Assembly (NCBI GenBank): GCA_025667525.1
Contig: JANFOE010000578.1
Location: 186,001 to 250,000 of the forward strand
Direction: 5' to 3'
Source of the DNA: Glebionis coronaria
Lineage: Eukaryota > Streptophyta > Magnoliopsida > Asterales > Asteraceae
DNA length: 64,000 nt
Shown here: in pieces, positions 10,869 through 22,785 of the stretch
How positions within the stretch are numbered: position 1 is the first letter of the stretch
Layout: every line of letters begins with the position of its first letter
Made by a program: the position numbers and the translations under genes
Notes under the pieces: model-generated
What the model was told of the DNA's origin: nothing
Database searches by the model: none
Seen by the model: only the letters and a program-made list of their open reading frames with translations

Positions 10869-11115
10869 CCGAGAGTCCCAGACTCTCGGTGGCCTTTTGC
10901 TCCATCAGCCGCAAGCCCCTGTTGCCAGCAGGGGTAGGTTTTGGCTTGGCAGTGGCAACGGCAGCCAAGCAGGCGGAAACCGTTGGCTGCGGCCAGTGGT
11001 GTGTTTGTTCTGGCAGTGTAACCGAGAGCTTATGCTCTCGGTGGGAAATTATTGCAGGCAGGGGAAACCGGCTACTGCCGGTGGCAGTAGCATAACTGCC
11101 AGGGGTAACTGGCAG
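10869..11115 (+). repeat. GC-rich cluster of perfect hairpins in the LTR
   Basis: Within 250 bp lie CCGAGAGTC/GACTCTCGG (10,869-10,889), CCCCTG/CAGGGG (about 10,916-10,934), GCTTGGC/GCCAAGC (about 10,942-10,972), ACCGAGAGC/GCTCTCGGT (11,021-11,042), GCTACTGCC/GGCAGTAGC (11,071-11,091) and CTGCCAG/CTGGCAG (11,096-11,115). The surroundings are AT-rich. The block lies downstream of the TATA box, so it would be transcribed. The 3' LTR copy (about 17,978-18,230) is similar with some broken pairs. Confidence 0.75.
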
Positions 11116-11390
11116 ATTAAAGGGATGTTTGGTTTTAGAGTTAAGACAGAGTTAAGGGACTGTTTGGCTATGGGTTTAATAAACAGGATTAAGGGGCTGT
11201 TTGGTTCGGCTTATAGGTAAACACAACACGGGTTTCACGGGTTTTTCACGGGTTCGGTTTATAACACGTTTTAATAAAATAATACATAGATTCGCGTTAT
11301 TATTTTTACAAGTTTAATTAGCTTTACATGTATTTTAATTTACAAGGTAATTGAATTAATTTAACATGACATATAATTAATTTAAAAAAC

Positions 11391-11620
11391 ATGGACTTAG
11401 GTTTATTATTATAGATTAATAATACATGATTTTAACCTAAGTATTTTATCATTTTATTTAGACTATATAATTAATTAATTGTTAAAATCATGACTTATAA
11501 TTAATTAATTTCCATGACTTAGGTTATATTAATTTATATATTAATACATGTTTTAACCTAAGTATTTTTAACCACTTTAATTTAATTAAATCATGGTTAT
11601 ATTTAATTAAATCCTATAAC
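11391..11620. repeat. AT-rich tandem units in the Tekay-like LTR
   Basis: Two diverged units of about 110-120 bp share ATGACTTAGGTT, AATACATG and TTTTAACCTAAGTATTTT blocks. The same units recur in the 3' LTR at about 18,505-18,725. Confidence 0.6.
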
Positions 11621-12897
11621 ATATAGTTAATTAATGTACATGTTATAATTAATAAACTATACTATCCAGAATACATCATAAACACAACAAGTATAATAAT
11701 ACAAGAAATACAAGTAATATATAATCAGAATATCCAGAATACATCATAAACACAACATAACGTTAAAATCAGTAAAACAAGACATGAATATATAAAACAA
11801 TCTAAGACACGATATAAAATCAGTTACGTACTCAGTAATCAGAATACTTATATACGTATACTATTTATGTAGCATTAGTGAGATCGAATAGGACTCTCTT
11901 CCGTTCGTCTTCTTCGTTCACTGGACTTAAGGTACGGATTCTCCGTCCTTTCAGTATGGACATTCTTCCTTATTAGGATTTCCCGTATGCAGCCAACTGT
12001 TTTCCCCAGTATATGTTTTATATGTTTTTGAATTGCTTATGTTTAATTAGATACCTAAAGCCATATACATGCATGAACAGTTTCACCTAGTTATGGAGGT
12101 ACCATAACCATAACACTGGAGGCACCAGTGTTATGACTTTACCACGACGGAGTGATAGCTCATGGCGTCCCTTCAGCTTTTGGCCATATTATTATTATTA
12201 TCATGTGGGTCGTATGGGTGCATCCTAGTTTACATGTTTCAGAAGATTATTCAGGTGAATGTGGTGTGTGCCTTGCATCCTTCACAAGGAGCTGATCCCT
12301 CCTACCCAAAAAACTTATATTAATTAGAGGCAGCCCCTCTAATTGCATGACGAGGTCACCCCTCCAAGTATTCATGCACGTTGATATTTTCATGACCTAT
12401 ATTGGCTAATGGTAAACATGTTAAACAGATTTTATAAGATAAACATAAGGCATTTCAAACTATAAAACCAGTTTTCATAAGTTATGTCAGGTTATCCAGG
12501 ACTTAGTTATTTTCGCTGCTATTAGTCTTATTTATGTTTCAGCCATTCATACTATGTCGTATATCCGTTCACTGAGCGTTATGCTCAGCCGTTACTTTCC
12601 TTTCTATGTCCCAAAACGGCAGGTACTCAAGGAGAGACTCGAGCATTTGGAGGACGTGCATAGGATGGAAGCTGCCATAGACTTCTTCTCCTTTTGCCTT
12701 CATATACTTATACTTGTTTAGCCTCTCATTTATTTCATTTACTTTATTTATGTTTTAGGCTTATGTTTGGGAACTGATGTTTGATTCCTGTTCTCCCTAT
12801 AGTCATGTATGTTTTAGTACATATTACCTTGCATGATTTGATGACACGCCATAATTACGCATAACGGTCCACTTATCAAAGTGGGGTGCTACAATTA

Positions 12898-12910
12898 TGG
12901 TATGAGAGCC
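12898..12910 (+). promoter_or_regulatory. Primer-binding site of the Tekay-like element
   Basis: TGGTATGAGAGCC lies four bases after the LTR end. It matches the initiator-Met PBS (TGGTATCAGAGCC) with one mismatch. Confidence 0.75.
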
Positions 12911-13348
12911 CAAGGCTTCGAACTGTATGCTCTAAAACTTGACATGTGACTAGTGGGTAGTCACCAGGAGCTTCCTAAGCCAACGCTTGTTATTCCATGA
13001 ATTGATGTTTTCAGCACATTGTTGTTTTAACCATGATGCTTTCAGCACCTTGATGTTTTAACCTTGATGTTTTCATCGATATTGTTTTACTAATATGGAT
13101 GGACAACCGTCACTCATATTTAGTTATGTGTCATTGTTTCATGCAAGATGTTCCTCGTGAACTGTGGCTATGTGGACTGAACCCCAGTAGTTCATAATTA
13201 ATCACATAAAAAATTTTCTGATAAGTTTTGAGACATGATTTTTACTTATTTATGTTTATGTATCATTGTTGCAGGAATTATGACTAAGTAACGGTTGGTA
13301 CAGGACTGGCCCTATTTAGTCGCATGTGCTTTTATCGAAACTTTTAAC

Positions 13349-13420
13349 TTTGGGACCGACCCATAGGCGTCCCCTCGCCATGTCTTTTGTTTTGGGACCG
13401 ACCCATAGGCGTCCCCTCGC
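13349..13420. repeat. 30-bp direct repeat, two copies
   Basis: A 30-base segment beginning TTTGGGACCGACCCATAGG occurs at 13,349-13,378 and again unchanged at 13,391-13,420 (period 42 bp). No function is evident. Confidence 0.85.
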
Positions 13421-14455
13421 GCATATAAAGGTTTTTATAAACTGCATCATGTATTCATGCATAAATTTTTTCTCATGATTTAGTGGCATAAATTTTTTTT
13501 CATGTCCCCTCATAAGTAAATATGTTTTTATGTCAAGTATGTTTGCATACTGTCATGGTTAACTTCAGTTTCATGCTGATTATGTTATATACTCCTTCAT
13601 GTTTCTTCATGATGACTTCGTCTTCACGTGATTATGTCTTACGTCTCTTTTGTTGTTTTTTCTTTCATGCAAGATACTGTTGGAATTCATGTAAATTCTG
13701 CTTTCATGATAGTCATGGTTGGTTTTCATTAATCATGCTTTCAGAAAAATCATCGTTGAAATTCGTTTAACCACACGTTAGCATTTCTCTATGCAACCAA
13801 AATGAGGTATAGACTGGCATTGCCAGGTTATCATGATGGTCTTTCTAACCGTTTAATCAGTTATTTCCCTTTAAGATCATGTCAGATGATCGACCCCATA
13901 CTGATCATTTCATGTACATTCCATGTGTACTCCATGTACCGTATCCAATGTGCATATTCCACTTGCTGATATTCTACAAGATTGCTGATGCCGCTCATGA
14001 CTTGGAGACGTTACTAAGGGTTGATGCTGCTGATTAGTTGGAGACGCTACGAGATGCTGATGATGTTCACAACCTGGAGATCTTACAAGACGAAGGCAAA
14101 GGCGTTAGATCAAAGCGATAGGACGAGAATATGCTTCACCACTAGACGATTTCCATCAATCATTGTCCCTAATTCTTAGTTACATGTCACACGTCATTCA
14201 GTTGTCGTTTCAGTCATATGAGTGAAGACCGGTACCAGCCGACCACTCAGCTGAATAGTTACATGAATCAGAGTCATGAGAATGACCGTCATGGAACTGG
14301 CAGACAAGACGATAGTAACCACTACTATGACAACAACTATACCAACAGTCGCAATCGATGTTCCGGCCACGGACGTGATCAGAAATACAAAGGATCAGCA
14401 GTCCAACCGACCCGCCAATTCTGGCATAATAATCTAATATTTGTAGTTCTATTTG

Positions 14456-14620
14456 TTTCACATCTCGAGACACATGTCAAGACATCAATCAAGACACATG
14501 TCTCACGTATACTTTCTGAAGACACATGTCAAGACACCAGTCAAGACACCAGTCAAGACACCAGTCAAGACACATGTCATGCTTATATTTCCCAAGACAC
14601 AAGTCAAGACACATGACTCA
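14456..14620. repeat. 12-bp tandem repeat (CAAGACACATGT / CAAGACACCAGT)
   Basis: About nine copies of a 12-bp unit appear in two clusters separated by a TCACGTATAC or ATGCTTATAT-type spacer. The frame translates to Asp-Thr-Ser-Gln repeats and is not a gene. Confidence 0.8.
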
Positions 14621-15159
14621 CGTCCAATCCTGTAACATCCCTAAGAAATTCAGGGTACCCCCCAAAGGGTATATCCATTTTGTGGTGCCATGTATTAATC
14701 AGGCCATGAGAATTCAGTACCATCAACGGCATATCAGTGAGATCTATCACATTTGTTCGATGACACTTTCATTTCTTGCACCCATAGTTCATATATTTAT
14801 GACCATAAAGGACGCCATTCGTATCACCCATGTATACGAAGGTTTTCCTTCAGCCTAATGATAAGACCCAAGCTGCTAACGCATTTCCTCGGACAGATGC
14901 GAGTTGAATTTAATCCTAATTATGGACTACGACAGCACACCATGCTACGATTCATGATTATGTACAGTAATGTTCAGGCTCCTGAATACATTCAGCATGG
15001 TTTTCCATCAGGAAAACCTCAACAAATATCTATGCTTTACAAGCACGTGCTTTGTTAGCTATGGCTGCTAAAATTTTCTAGCTGTCAGTTAAGACACGAC
15101 CACTGAAGTTCCTTTTACGCATAACCAGTCGATTATTCCAAAATCTTCCCATACATTCC

Positions 15160-15620
15160 AGAAGAACCTTCAAGGAGAAGGACAATACCATGAGATTATG
15201 TGTCGACTACCGTCGATTTAAACAAATTGCCATTCATAAACGTTATTCTCCTCCATGTATTAACGACATGTCCAATCGACTTTAGGGTGTTAAGCACTTT
15301 TCCAAGACCGGATTCATGATCATGCTGCCAACAGTGACGAGTGAAAGACCAGGACATTTCCATGACTGCTATTCGTACACGACTCGGTCATGCTAGATTC
15401 ATGATTTGGTATTAGTCTCATAAATGCCCCAACAACATTATGGACTTAATAAATTGAGTTTCCATGAACTCGTAAACAAATTCATCAGTGTTTTCATAAG
15501 GACAATCTGATTTTCTCTAAGTCTAGAGAAGAGCAGGAAGACCATTTTTGCACTATGTTGCAAATTCTACGACAAGAGAAATTTTACCCTAAAAATTTTC
15601 AATATAAATTATGGTTGATT
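15160..15620 (+). pseudogene. pol: Reverse transcriptase relic of the Tekay-like element
   Basis: Broken frames read KDNTMRLCVDYRRF then IHKRYSPPCIND near 15,180-15,270. This matches the conserved Ty3 RT segment with MRLCVDYR and the NRYPLPRID block. Further on, AIRTRLGHARF (about 15,370) and HELVNKF and the LSREEQEDHF-type block (about 15,460-15,560) follow family order. The catalytic YxDD region is not preserved. Several stops and frameshifts occur. Confidence 0.7.
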
Positions 15621-15892
15621 ACAGTGACACGCTCTATTGCATGGATTCTCATGGTTAATCTTACAATGACTCAGATTATGTGTAAAGGTGAGAACCCTAC
15701 ACTACATTAGGTGTTCCAGAAAATCCTACGCTAAGAGAAGTCTAATTTCGGAGAGTCATAGTTTCGCAAACTTCTATGTATCAAGTTTCTACGAAGCGAG
15801 ATACAGTTACGTTCATATTTAAGTACCTGACATACCAACAGGCTAAGATAGAACACCAACAGAATAGGATGTTTTTTTCCATCATCAGAAAT

Positions 15893-16070
15893 TGTGAACA
15901 GAAATGGGACAAGATCTCCATGGATTTTGGTTACCAGAGTAGCACAAACTCAGAAGAAGCATGATGCTATCTGGGTTATTGTCAACAGTTTGATCAAGTC
16001 TGCAGAATCCTTACATCCACAAGGATTTCAGAGCCAGCAGGTTGATCGGACATGTTCCAGCCAAGGTTCA
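15893..16070 (+). pseudogene. pol: Integrase core relic of the Tekay-like element
   Basis: Around 15,902 the sequence reads WDKISMDF, then TQKKHDAIWVIVNSLIKSA, which is the conserved Ty3 integrase start of the catalytic core with its first Asp. The frame breaks before the second Asp. It lies in the expected place between RT and the chromodomain region. Confidence 0.7.
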
Positions 16071-16314
16071 TCCGATCACTTGGTAATCCGTCAGCTATCG
16101 GGCCAGACAAAGGTTTGCATTTGTTCTCCTTATTTACGTTCACGTTCTTGTTCTAATTTCACGATTTAATTTCACGCTCACGTTCATGATATTATTCACG
16201 TTCATGATCGTATCCAGGCTTACGATTTTAAGTTCATTTTTGTTCTGGGAAGTTTTGCAAGAACCTGAGAGACCAGGCTCAAGTCTAGTATAACTCTCTT
16301 TGATCAGACAGACG

Positions 16315-16600
16315 TTTCACGTCACATTCCACGTCACATTCCACGTCTCATCTTATAGCGTTTGGCGTTATCGCCGTTATATTCCATGTTCACGATATGT
16401 TTCACATGTCATGTTCATTCCATGTTCCTCATATCACGTTCACGATATGTTACACGTATCATTTATCACGATATGTTTGCGTATACTACACTCACCATGT
16501 CTCCACGTATCACGTTCAAAATTTTTCACGTATCACGTTCAAAATTTTTCACGTACTACGTTTCAGTCTGTCTCGCGCATCGTTGCTAATTATCAGTTAG
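16315..16600. repeat. TTCACGT / TATCACGTTCA repeat field
   Basis: Numerous copies of (T)TTCACGT, TTCCACGTC and TATCACGTTCAAAATTTT (the last twice in tandem at about 16,508-16,550) fill this part of the internal region. It produces several overlapping Phe/His/Val-rich frames that are not genes. Confidence 0.7.
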
Positions 16601-16739
16601 GTTAGACTATTTGCATTGTAACGTTTCAGTCACCCTTGCACGTTCATTCTTATTCCCTCGATCAAATTCAAGGGATCTATCTTACGTTGACAACCAAGAA
16701 CTTTTTCGTATTTTCAAGTCAAGGTCAGGAGAACCAAGA

Positions 16740-17034
16740 TTTATCATTGTGTCAAGATCTTGTGGAGGAACCGTTCCGAGAGGGAAGCCACTTGGAAAAA
16801 GACGAGTCTATCCGGATTTTATCCTCTCATCCTTTCATAACACAGAAAGACTCCTTCAGTCACGTCACGTTCTATGTCCTTTGTAACCATGTCACGTTCC
16901 ACGTTCCCTTCTACCATGTCACCTTCATATTCCGTTATCTTACATACCCTTCCAATTTGATTCGGGTATGTTTCTCTTTCAGTTTACGTTATCTATAATT
17001 CGGGGACGAATTATTCTTTTTAGGGGGGAAGAGT
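16740..17034 (+). pseudogene. pol: Integrase C-terminus/chromodomain relic and PPT
   Basis: At about 16,745 the frame VKILWRNRSEREATW can be read, the tryptophan-rich signature of the chromodomain-side end of Tekay/Del integrases. The usual terminal frame runs into TTTTAGGGGGGAAGAGT (polypurine tract, ending 17,034) directly before the 3' LTR. Confidence 0.7.
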
Positions 17035-20000
17035 TGTAAAACCCGTATATTTTTACCATGAACAATACATTTATAATCGTACGTACAAGATTAGAACTTT
17101 ATTTTTATACATGAATACGTTTCACGAATATTAATTACAAGAATTACGTACGTGTTATTACACGTTAATTATTACGTACGTGTGAATACACGATAATTAT
17201 TAACTATGATGAATAATCACGAACATCTAACATGATTATCACGTATATTAAAATGACGTGACAAGTAATTACGTATATTAATTAAGTACGGTAAGTAATT
17301 ACGTATGTTATGATGATTATTAATATACGACATGAGTTTACGTATAATAAGTAAAACTGCAAGATAATAAATCATGTCAGTTAAATCACGCGACACGAAT
17401 ATTTAAAGCGAACATTATTACGTATATAATATTTACGTTTTAACACGTATGAGAATAACTATGAGTAATTACGACCTTTTAAAAATAAAACACGAACACG
17501 CGTGAGAAATCACGACGTACGAGATTAAGACGTAAGGAGTTGGGCTTTACTTGTTGGACGGTTTATAAAAGAGGAAGGGAAATGGGCCAATGCCCATTGA
17601 TTGAGACCAAGGCCGGTTAAAAAGAAAAAAGGACGGGGGAGTAGTTTTTATTTTTGGGACAACACAAAATCATACATAAAACCCTAAACAACAAAACAGC
17701 CGTCACATTTTTTTGTGAGCATCCCTGCCGTCGAGTGAAAGAAAAGAACCAAGGAAAACGGGGCTTAAGATTCAGGAGATCAAGATCGTTGATTCGAGTC
17801 TTGTTGTTCCTAAAACCCTAAAACGCAAGTAAGAAACCCTAATCTTGTTTTTATTTTTATTTTTCCTTCGTTAGTTGATCTAGCATCCGGGAAATTGATT
17901 GATAAACATGCTAATTACAAGCCTAAATTATGCGGGTAAATGAGGTTGCTGATTGGGTTTCGGATTTGCACACAAACCGAGAGTCCCAAACTCTCGGTCG
18001 CCTTTTGCTCCATCAGCCACAAGCCCCTGCTGCCAGCAGGAGTACGTTTTGGCTTGGTAGTGGCAACGACAGCCAAGCAGGCGGAAACCACTGGCTGCGG
18101 CCAGTGGTGTGTTTGTTCTGGTAGTGGGAACCGAGAGCTTATGCTCTCGATGGGAAATTATTGCAGGCAGGGGAAACCGGCTACTGCCGGTGGCAGTAGC
18201 ATAACTGTCAGGGGTAACTGGCAGATTAAAGGGGTGTTTGGTTTTTGAGTTAAGACAGAGTTAAGGGACTGTTTGGATATGGGTTTAATAAACAGGATTA
18301 AGGGGCTGTTTGGTTCGGCTTATAGGTAAACACAACACGGGTTTCACAGGTTTTTCACGGGTTCGGTTTATGACACGTTTTAATAAAATAATACATGGAT
18401 TCGGGTTATTATCTTTACAAGTTTAATTAGCTTTACATGCATTTTAATTTACAAGGTAATTGAATTAATTTAACATGACATATAATTAATTTAATTAAAA
18501 ACATGGACTTAAGTTTATTATTATTGATTAATAATACATGATTTTAACCTAAGTATTTTATCATTTTATTTAGACTATATAATTAATTAATTATTAAAAT
18601 CATGACTTATAATTAATTAATTTCCATGACTTAAGGTATATTAATTTATATATTAATACATGTTTTGACCTAAGTATTTTTAACCACTTTAATTTAATTA
18701 AATCATGGTTATATTTAATTAAATGCTATAACATATAGTTAACTAATGTACATGTTATAATTAATAAACTATACTATCAATCACATGACTTAGAATATTA
18801 ATCAGTAAACACTTAAGCTTATTTTATTAGCTTTCCCGTTACTTTGAGTGATACTTTCTACAATGGTTTAACTTTTCATGATCGTGATATGATTAATGCA
18901 GCCGCCGGTGGCACATTTATGAAAAGAAGACCCGATGAGTGTAGAGAGCTTATAGAGAACATGACTACTCATCATAAAAATTGGGATTCATCCGCATCTT
19001 CAAGGAATAACCCGAGAGTCAATGTTTCTTCTACTTCTTCAAACCCTGATATGACCGAATTGACCCGCGCAATGGTCGAAATGAGCAAAAATATGCAACT
19101 CTTGGCTACAAATCAACAACAACAAGTTAAAGCTGTAGCAACTTCTTGTGAGATTTGCGGGGGTCCTCATTCATACACTGATTGTCCTTCTACTCATGAC
19201 AATCCGGAAAACGTGTATGCGGCTCATGGTGCTTAAATCTATTTATGGAAACTTTCTATTTTTAGAAACTTATCTATTTTAAGCAGTAAATCTATTTTTG
19301 GAAACTTTCTATTTTTGGAAACTTTCTATTTTAGGAAACCTGCTATTTTTATAAAGTTACTTATGGTTACACAACAAGTATAATAATACAAGAAATACAA
19401 GTAATATTTAATCAGAATATCCAGAATACATCATAAACACAGTATAACATTAAAATCAGTAAAACAAGACATGAATATATAAAATAAGCTAAGACACGAT
19501 ATAAAATCAGTTACGTACTCAGTAATCAGAATACTTATACACGTATAATATTTATGTAGCATTAGTGAGATCGAAGTAGGACTCTAATCCGTTCGTCTTC
19601 TTCGTTCACTAGACTTAAGGTACGGATTCTCTGTCCTTTCAGTATGGACATTCTTCCTTATTGGGATTTCCCTTATGCAGCCAACTGTTTTCCCTAGTAT
19701 ATGTTTTATATGTTTTTGAATTGCTTATGTTTAATTAGATACCTAAAGCTATATACATGCATGACCAGTTTCACCTAGTTATGGAGGTACCATAACCATA
19801 ACACTGGAGGCACCGGTGTTATGACTCCACCACGACGGAGTGATAGCTCGTGGCGTCCCTTCAACTTTTGGCCATATTATTATTATTATCATGTGGGGCG
19901 TATGGGTGTATCCTAGTTTACATGTTTCAGCAGATTATTCAGGTGAATGTGGTGTGTGCCTTGCATCCTTCACAAGGAGCTGATCCCTCCTACCCAAAAA

Positions 20001-20569
20001 CTTATATTAATTAGAGGACCCCTCTAATTGCACGACGAGGTCACCCCTCCAGCACGTTGATATTTTCATGACCTATTTTGGCTAATGGTAAACATGTTAA
20101 ACAGATTTTATAAGATAAACATAAGGCTTTTCAAACTATAAAACCAGTTATTATAAGTTATGTCTGGTTATCCAGGACTTAGTTATTTCCGCTGCTATTA
20201 GTCTTATTTATGTTTCAGCCATTCATACTATGTCGTATATCCGTACACTTAGCGTTATGCTCACCCGTTACTTTCCTTTCTATGTCCCAAAACGGCAGGT
20301 AATCAAGTACAGACTTGAGCATTTGGAGGACGTGCATAGGATGGAAGCTGCCATAGACTTCTTCTCCTTTTGCCTTCATATACTTATGCTTGTTTAGCCT
20401 CTCATTTATTTCATTTACTTTATTTATGTTTTGGGCTTATGTTTGGGAACCGATATTTGATTCCGATTTTCCGTATGGTCATGTATGTTTTGGTACATAT
20501 TACCTTGCATGCTTTGATAACACGCCATAGTTACCTGTAACGGTCCACTTATCAAAGTGGGGTGCTATA
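17035..20569 (+). mobile_element. 3' LTR of the Tekay-like element (3,535 bp, contains extra 590 bp)
   Basis: It aligns along its length with 9,940-12,893 but carries sequence 18,779-19,368 that the 5' LTR lacks; there the 5' LTR has only about 15 bp (CAGAATACATCATAA). The end is CTATA instead of CTACA. The core promoter copy is near 17,571-17,598. Confidence 0.85.
18779..19368 (+). pseudogene. gag: Ty3 gag fragment lodged inside the 3' LTR
   Basis: An uninterrupted plus-strand frame (18,844-19,236, no ATG at its start) encodes a piece of Ty3 gag. DTFYNGL and DMINAAAGGTFMKRRP are followed by a CX2CX3HX4C knuckle (CEICGGPHSYTDC), ending at TAA after YAAHGA. The same gag type occurs in element M (DTFYNGLNDHERDYLNAAA). 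After the stop, 19,237-19,350 holds five or so copies of TCTATTTTTGGAAACTT. A gag piece of a different Ty3 lineage inside a chromovirus LTR implies capture, a nested remnant, or loss from the 5' copy. Confidence 0.75.
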
Positions 20570-20729
20570 GCTTGAGTATGATCGATCTTGAAAGATTTAG
20601 AATCTCGTGAGAAATTCTTGTAAAATTATCATACTTTCACACTACAGCAAGCCACAAAAGCACAATATTCACAGTATTTACATATTCACAAGTAAAATAT
20701 GGAGTTGACCTGAGATAGTACGACCCATT
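20570..20729 (-). other. 3'UTR of copia H (right part)
   Basis: This short non-coding stretch lies between the Tekay-like insertion and the stop of the H aORF. It continues the 3'UTR found at 7,917-9,939. Confidence 0.55.
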
Positions 20730-22785
20730 TTAAATGGATCGTTCCATTAGCTTGTGGTGCGCTCCATATGGTCTTCCACCGACGAACCGTTCTAGACTTC
20801 TCATAAGACGTATTTCCCTTAGCTTTTCATCAATTTTCTTGATCATATAGTTGGCACTCTGCCGAAATCCCGGGTGCCAGTCTATAGTAACCTCTGGAAG
20901 AGTCTTGTTCTTGTTGAGATGCACCAACTTTTCCCAGATATGGTTAAGAGTCCCGTCACTGAATTTGTTGATCTCTGGAATTCTCATGAACTTTATTAGA
21001 CCACGGCCATTCAAGTAGAAAATGCCGGGAGTCGGGTCAGCGGTGTTGGTGTATGGAGATTTATCTGTATGCCTCGGCAACACTTGAGTACGTGGTTTTG
21101 AAATATTTAGCTTCCTTTGATAACTTTCTACTCCAAGTTGCAGATCTTCAACTCTTTTCTTGATGACAATTCGACGTGAGTACATTCTAAGAGCTGAATT
21201 CAAGGCAATGATTTCTTTAGAGTTCAAATGTCTGAGCGCGTTGTGAGTAATCAAAATCAGCATATCTTCAATATCTTCGAGACGAAGAAGTGGAAAATCT
21301 CCTTCTTGGATAGTGTAGATATTATCATCTTCTCTTTTGATTCTGATCTCTGTCAAGTGTTGATAGCCAGTTTTGGGTTCAATCCTAACTCCTTGGATGC
21401 TTCTGATTCGGATTAGAGAAAAGACTTGAGAACCTGAGTTGTGCACACATGCATAGTTGTAGGCGCGTCGCACACGCTCATCCCAATATGAAGCACCCAG
21501 TTCGGCATATCGATCATATTCAGGATATACTTGCGGTACCAAGAGACGATTGACTTTTTCTTCTATCCAAGGTATCAAATCCCAAGTTGCAGCTTTTACC
21601 AATGTTAAGGAGGTCACATACTTATTTACTCCCTTGACCAAGTATTTGAGATCCTTGCTGACGAAGAATTCAAGTGCAATTTGATCATCATCTGCAGCTG
21701 TGGGGAGAGGAGGTTTTCCAGGTACATGAAGACCGTCCCTTTGAGTAGTTCTCAATGCTTTTAGAAGCTCATTAGCGTTTTACTCGTATTTCGTACTGCT
21801 GATCTTGGATTTAACACGAAGTTTGGGATCTTTGAGTCCCCTCACAACCATTGCTTGAGTTATGTTAGACCCATAGTTATACTCCAAGTATCTTGAAAAG
21901 TCTATTGGATTGCTTAGGAATTAGGAGAATTCAGCTTCATCAGCCTTTGTCAGTGGACGAAGTGCATCATCGTTTGAAACACAAGGCTGTACAGGTGCAT
22001 TTTCATCTTCCTCGAGTGTATCTACCCATGCTGGTTCACTTGACTCTGGAACATCAAAAACTTGAGTAGATACAGGAACATCAACAACAGGTACGGCTAC
22101 GGCTTCAGTTTCTGGTATGTCTTGGACTGGATCAGATGCTAAAAAATCCGGTACAGGTTGATCGGGTTTTGTCAGTTGTTGTTGCACTAAAGGTGTGGTA
22201 ACAGAAGCAGCGGTAACTGGGGCAGATGTGACAGGGAAATATGTGGTTGCAGGAGCGGTTATGGCTGGAGTATATGATGAAGCTGTATTAGCATCTACAT
22301 CATGAAACTTCTTAGTGCGTTTGCCTTGGCGGGGTGGAGGTGTCTTGGCTTTTGGAGTTGATTTATCCTTGGTAGCATCATTCTTGTGAGATTTGTCACA
22401 TTTGGACTTGTCTTTATCAGACTTGTCTTCCTTATATCCATCCTTTTTCGCTGTATCACCGTCCCCTTCTTCTTCATCATCACCATTTTTGCCGTGACCA
22501 TCACCATTATCATCACCATCACTTTGTTTATAACTACCGCCTTCGTCATTACTACCGTCTTCGTCATCACTACCTCCTTCGTCATCACTTCCTCCTTCGT
22601 CATCACTACCTTCTTCGTCATCACCATTGTCATCATCAGCATCATCGTCATCGTTGTCGGATTCGTCGTCCTCTTTCTCTTCATTTAGGATATTGTAAGG
22701 AACTATAGTACCATGTTTCTTGAATATTTCAGTATCTTCATCCATAGCCGTTTTAAGAGCCTTGTGAAGGTTCTTTTGAGCTTTG
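20730..22785 (-). pseudogene. Additional ORF (aORF) of copia H, C-terminal half
   Basis: Two frames in the same phase, 22,745-21,921 and 21,755-20,730, are separated by in-frame stops (at 21,921 and about 21,780). The first has a highly acidic, Asp/Gly/Ser-repeat region (about 22,460-22,690), a KTPPPRQGKRTKK basic patch and a Pro/Val/Thr-rich tail. The second (341 residues) contains ALEFFVSKDLKYL, EGDFPLLRLEDIEDMLILI and IVIKKRVEDLQLGVESYQRK. I recognise these from aORFs downstream of pol in Asteraceae copia elements; function unknown. The 5' half continues at 56,832, beyond the K insertion, and the reading joins at the TSD. Confidence 0.75.

Larger units (their letters stand above)
9940..12893 (+). 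mobile_element. 5' LTR of the Tekay-like element (2,954 bp)
   Basis: Paired with 17,035-20,569. It contains a plus-strand TATA box (10,481-10,490), a GC-rich hairpin cluster (10,869-11,115), AT-rich repeat units (11,391-11,620) and otherwise non-coding sequence. The 132-codon frame at 10,822 overlies the hairpin cluster; it is not kept intact in the 3' copy, so I do not call a gene. Confidence 0.85.
12911..15159 (+). other. Decayed 5' internal region of the Tekay-like element
   Basis: Gag and protease are expected here, but no reading frame or knuckle survives that I can recognise. A polar Asn/His-rich frame (14,218-14,420) could be a gag tail and is too weak to call. Local repeats occur at 13,349-13,420 and 14,456-14,620. 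Confidence 0.5.
9940..20569 (+). mobile_element. Degenerate Ty3/chromovirus (Tekay/Del-like) retrotransposon
   Basis: This is a complete insertion flanked by the perfect TSD GCTTG (9,935-9,939 and 20,570-20,574). The 5' LTR is 9,940-12,893, the PBS is at 12,898, the decayed internal region is 12,911-17,034, the PPT ends at 17,034 and the 3' LTR is 17,035-20,569. LTRs start TGTAAAACCCG and end CTACA (5') or CTATA (3'). RT, integrase core and chromodomain-region fragments can be read with many stops. The terminal reading frame running through the PPT is typical of Tekay/Del. It interrupts the 3'UTR of copia H. Confidence 0.85.

Noticed and set aside
10822..11220. 132-codon plus-strand frame in the 5' LTR of the Tekay-like element
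   Set aside because: It overlies the hairpin cluster, the 3' LTR copy is broken at a different place, and it resembles no protein.
14218..14420. Polar Asn/His-rich frame as gag of the Tekay-like element
   Set aside because: Position is plausible, but there is no CCHC knuckle or recognisable gag block, so it is left unassigned.
22386..22688. Hydrophobic 100-codon plus-strand frame resembling a membrane protein
   Set aside because: It is the antisense of the acidic codon repeat in the H aORF; the hydrophobicity is a by-product.
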